64,000 nucleotides of DNA from Paraburkholderia xenovorans LB400 (GTDB lineage: Bacteria; Pseudomonadota; Gammaproteobacteria; Burkholderiales; Burkholderiaceae). The stretch is taken from the NCBI RefSeq assembly GCF_000013645.1, contig NC_007953.1, positions 868,001 through 932,000 on the forward strand. The letters are read 5' to 3'. Positions 61,732 to 64,000 of the stretch are shown here, in pieces (the first letter of the stretch is position 1; each line of letters begins with the position of its first letter). The notes below the pieces were generated by a model that saw only the letters and a program-made list of their open reading frames with translations, searched no databases and was not told where the DNA came from. Made by a program: the position numbers and the translations under genes.

Positions 61732-62706
61732 TCAACCGGCTTCAATGCGTTCGCCGAGCAGATCGCTGGAAACCTCCTTCAGGCACGCATTGAATAACTG
61801 TGCGGCCGGCGTCGTCGAACCCAGCCGCCAATAGGCGACGATTTCCCCCAGCGGCTGCAGCGGTGGCAACGGCAACACGCGCATGTTGCCGCGCATCACC
61901 TGAGGTCGCGCGACGGACATCGGCAGGATCGACACGAAGTCGCCGCTGCGGATCAGCGCGACGTTCAACGCCAGCGAACTCGATTCGACCGCGCCGGGGT
62001 CAGGGGTTAGATCGTGCACCGCGAGGGCCTCGACCAGCGTAGCGTAAGCGGGCGAGCCATGCATTGGCGTGATCCAGCGACATCCACGTAAGTCCGCCCA
62101 TGTCGTCGGCCGATCGGGATCGCCCAGCGGATGATGCGCTCCCGCAACGAACACGAACGGCTCGCGGTGCAGTATTTCCTGCTTTAGCGTGGACTGGGCG
62201 CTGTTTGCGCCGGCAATGCGGTTGCGGCCAAGCGCGATGTCGAGTTCGCCGTCGTCCATCATCCTGATCAGCCGGTCCAGCGTCGATTCGGCAAAGGAGA
62301 GCGAAGCGGATGGCGCGCGCCGGATGAACAGTTGCACTGAGTTGGCAATCAGCGGTTCGGGAATGGTGACGACCGCTCCGACCCGGACATGCCCCGCCGT
62401 ACCCGACGCCAGCGCACTCACGTCGCGTTTGGCCAGTTCGATATGGCGCAGCACTTCCCGTCCGCACGAGACGATTACCTGACCGATACCGGTTAACTCC
62501 AGTGCATTGCCCACACGGTTCACCACCGCGACACCGAGCGCGTCTTCGATCTCCGCGATCTGCTTTGAAATGGCGGGCTGCGTGACATGAAATGCCGCGG
62601 CCACCCGCGTAACCTGACCAAGATCGGCAAGGCTCACGAGAATCCGCAGATGCGGCAATTTCAGACCGCTCCGAAAAAATCGCTCGATTGGATCGCTGTT
62701 TGACAT
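61732..62706 (-). CDS. LysR-family transcriptional regulator
   Basis: 324-residue regulator with helix-turn-helix PHLRILVSLADLGQVTRVAAAFHVTQPAISKQIAEIE. A LysR effector domain follows (HVRVGAVVTIPEPLIANSVQLF, DGELDIALGRNR, SGDFVSILPMSVA). It is divergent from the MFS transporter gene at 62972, with an inverted repeat between them, so it likely controls that gene. The pattern resembles PcaQ/GbpR-like regulators in a general way only. Confidence 0.92.
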   Translation of the reverse strand: MSNSDPIERFFRSGLKLPHLRILVSLADLGQVTRVAAAFHVTQPAISKQIAEIEDALGVAVVNRVGNALELTGIGQVIVSCGREVLRHIELAKRDVSALASGTAGHVRVGAVVTIPEPLIANSVQLFIRRAPSASLSFAESTLDRLIRMMDDGELDIALGRNRIAGANSAQSTLKQEILHREPFVFVAGAHHPLGDPDRPTTWADLRGCRWITPMHGSPAYATLVEALAVHDLTPDPGAVESSSLALNVALIRSGDFVSILPMSVARPQVMRGNMRVLPLPPLQPLGEIVAYWRLGSTTPAAQLFNACLKEVSSDLLGERIEAG

Positions 62707-62736
62707 ATAGGGTTTTCCCCAGAATCAACGGATGAC

Positions 62737-62752
62737 ATAACTAGATGGTTAT
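62737..62752. promoter_or_regulatory. Candidate LysR operator
   Basis: ATAACTAGATGGTTAT is a perfect 5-6-5 inverted repeat, 31 bp upstream of the LysR start and 220 bp before the MFS gene. It contains the T-N11-A form expected for LysR recognition sites. Confidence 0.5.
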
Positions 62753-62971
62753 AACTTTCGCCTAATTCGTGATTTGCAGCAATGGCTGCCGCATCGCTAA
62801 TCTTGAAACGCTGGACGCCATGCAGCCTATGGCGACGCCGCAATCAGTCAGCACCAGTCTCAGGCGGGAGAAGCTTTCACGCTACCCACAAGAAAGCGTC
62901 CGCCGCACAATACGCGGTGCAAGGCGAGACGACAACGGAGACATCGTGCCGGCGGCACGAACAAGACAGAT

Positions 62972-64000
62972 ATGAACACTGATTCATACGGAAATGGCCT
63001 TGCCATCGGCAAGGAGCTCGACGATCCGGCCGATGCCGCACTCTACGGCAAGCTTACGCGGCGCATCGTGCCGTTCCTCTTTCTGGCGTTCGTGGTCGCC
63101 TACATCGACCGCGTGAACGTCAGCTTCGCGAAGCTGCAAATGCTTGCCGACCTGTCGCTGAGCGAGACCGTCTATGGCGCAGGCGCCGGGATTTTCTTCG
63201 TTGGGTACTTCATCTTCGAAGTGCCGAGCAATCTCATCCTCCACCGCGTCGGCGCGCGGCTCTGGATCGCCCGGATCATGGTGACGTGGGCGGTGGTGTC
63301 GAGCCTCACGGTGTTCGTCACCGACGCAAGCTCGTTTTACCTGCTGCGCTTTCTGCTGGGTATCGCTGAAGCCGGGTTCTTTCCCGGCGTCGTGCTGTAT
63401 CTGTCGAACTGGTTCCCGTCACAGCGACGCTCGCAGATCATCGCGCTGTTCATGGCGGCGATTCCGGTGTCAGGTGCGATAGGCGGTCCGCTGTCCGGCT
63501 GGCTGATGGCGCATCTAGCCGGCGTCCACGGTATCGCGGGCTGGCGCTGGCTGTTTCTGGTCGAAGGGCTCGGCTCGCTGGTGGTGGGCGTCGCCGCATT
63601 CTTCGTGCTGACCGACAGGTTCGCCGACGTGCGTTGGCTGAACGCCGAAGAAAAATCGCGGATCGCCGCCGACCTCGCCCGCGACGCGCTGACGCGCACC
63701 CACACCTCGGCGCGCGGCGCGTTTGCCAGCGTGCAGGTGTGGTTGCTGGGTCTGCTGTATTTCTGCATTGCGATGGGCAACTATGGGCTGGCTTTCTGGG
63801 TGCCCACGATCATCAAGGCGAGCGGCGTCGCGAGCATCGGCAATATCGGCTTGCTATCGGCGGTGCCGTCGCTCGTCAGCGTGATCGCGATGATCTGGAT
63901 CGCGCGCCATGCCGACCGCCGCAACGAGCGACGCGTACACGTCGCGCTCTGCTGCGTGATCGGTGCGGCCGGCCTCCTCGCATCCGTGCTGTGCGCCGCC
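62972..64000 (+). CDS. MFS transporter (anion:cation symporter family), cut by window end
   Basis: The first 343 residues of an inner-membrane MFS permease; the frame is open to the right edge. Family marks are KLTRRIVPFLFLAFVVAYIDRVNVSFAKLQM in helix 1, VGYFIFEVPSNLILHRVGARLWIARIM and RFLLGIAEAGFFPGVVLYLSNWFP in helix 4. These are typical of the ACS group that imports organic acids such as phthalate, 4-hydroxyphenylacetate or sugar acids. The ATG at 62972 starts the homologous region. Its substrate may be decided by the divergent LysR regulator's effector. Confidence 0.93.
   Translation, partial: MNTDSYGNGLAIGKELDDPADAALYGKLTRRIVPFLFLAFVVAYIDRVNVSFAKLQMLADLSLSETVYGAGAGIFFVGYFIFEVPSNLILHRVGARLWIARIMVTWAVVSSLTVFVTDASSFYLLRFLLGIAEAGFFPGVVLYLSNWFPSQRRSQIIALFMAAIPVSGAIGGPLSGWLMAHLAGVHGIAGWRWLFLVEGLGSLVVGVAAFFVLTDRFADVRWLNAEEKSRIAADLARDALTRTHTSARGAFASVQVWLLGLLYFCIAMGNYGLAFWVPTIIKASGVASIGNIGLLSAVPSLVSVIAMIWIARHADRRNERRVHVALCCVIGAAGLLASVLCAA

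Overview
The window looks like a chromosomal or megaplasmid segment of a Burkholderiaceae bacterium, most likely Paraburkholderia, Caballeronia or a close relative. The evidence is the high-GC coding sequence, three trimeric porins whose mature ends read QSSVTLYG, a complete aerobic benzoyl-CoA (box) cluster, and many LysR, IclR and ABC/MFS catabolic genes. No rRNA, tRNA or CRISPR array was seen. Genus assignment is inference.

Layout. Positions 1-8.3 kb are a decayed border: a tyrosine-recombinase pseudogene at the left edge, an intact porin with a good terminator, a truncated glycosyltransferase, an orphan otsA, a GMC-oxidoreductase remnant and a chemotaxis receptor. Positions 8.7-31.3 kb form a large catabolic island for an unidentified carboxylic acid. 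A leftward run of twelve tightly packed genes encodes a thiolase-like protein, a DUF35 Zn-ribbon protein, two MaoC-type proteins, a complete 2-oxoacid dehydrogenase-like complex (E1 alpha, E1 beta, E2, E3) with a crotonase inside it, an acyl-CoA dehydrogenase, an acyl-CoA synthetase and an SDR. A porin follows the run. Diverging from it is a five-gene Liv-type ABC transporter, then an IclR regulator and a rightward CoA ligase, crotonase and PRISE-like reductase. The Liv and ligase promoters share one architecture (TTGACG, 18 bp, TATAAT, then the same inverted repeat 14 bp downstream of the -10 start). This suggests one IclR regulon.

Positions 31.3-41.9 kb hold a broken IS5-type transposase, a LysR/SDR divergent pair, a 1121-residue DUF4214 protein built on an exact 327-bp tandem period, a second LysR gene and a small FAD oxidoreductase/shikimate-dehydrogenase-like operon. 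Upstream of that operon lie a porin and an MFS aromatic-acid transporter gene. The transporter gene is split cleanly by a 3372-bp ISPpu12-like element (44077-47448) with 24-bp inverted repeats and an 8-bp target duplication. The element carries merR, a CDF metal transporter, lspA and an ISL3-family tnpA. Beyond it are IS3 and IS110 remnants.

Positions 48.7-61.6 kb are the box cluster. Leftward are boxR, boxC, boxB, boxA, an enoyl-CoA hydratase and a PaaH-like dehydrogenase. Rightward are a DUF4863 protein, boxD, benzoate-CoA ligase and an alpha/beta hydrolase. Together they take benzoate to benzoyl-CoA, its 2,3-epoxide, 3,4-dehydroadipyl-CoA semialdehyde and then towards beta-ketoadipyl-CoA. 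The window ends with a LysR gene diverging from an MFS transporter gene cut off by the right edge.
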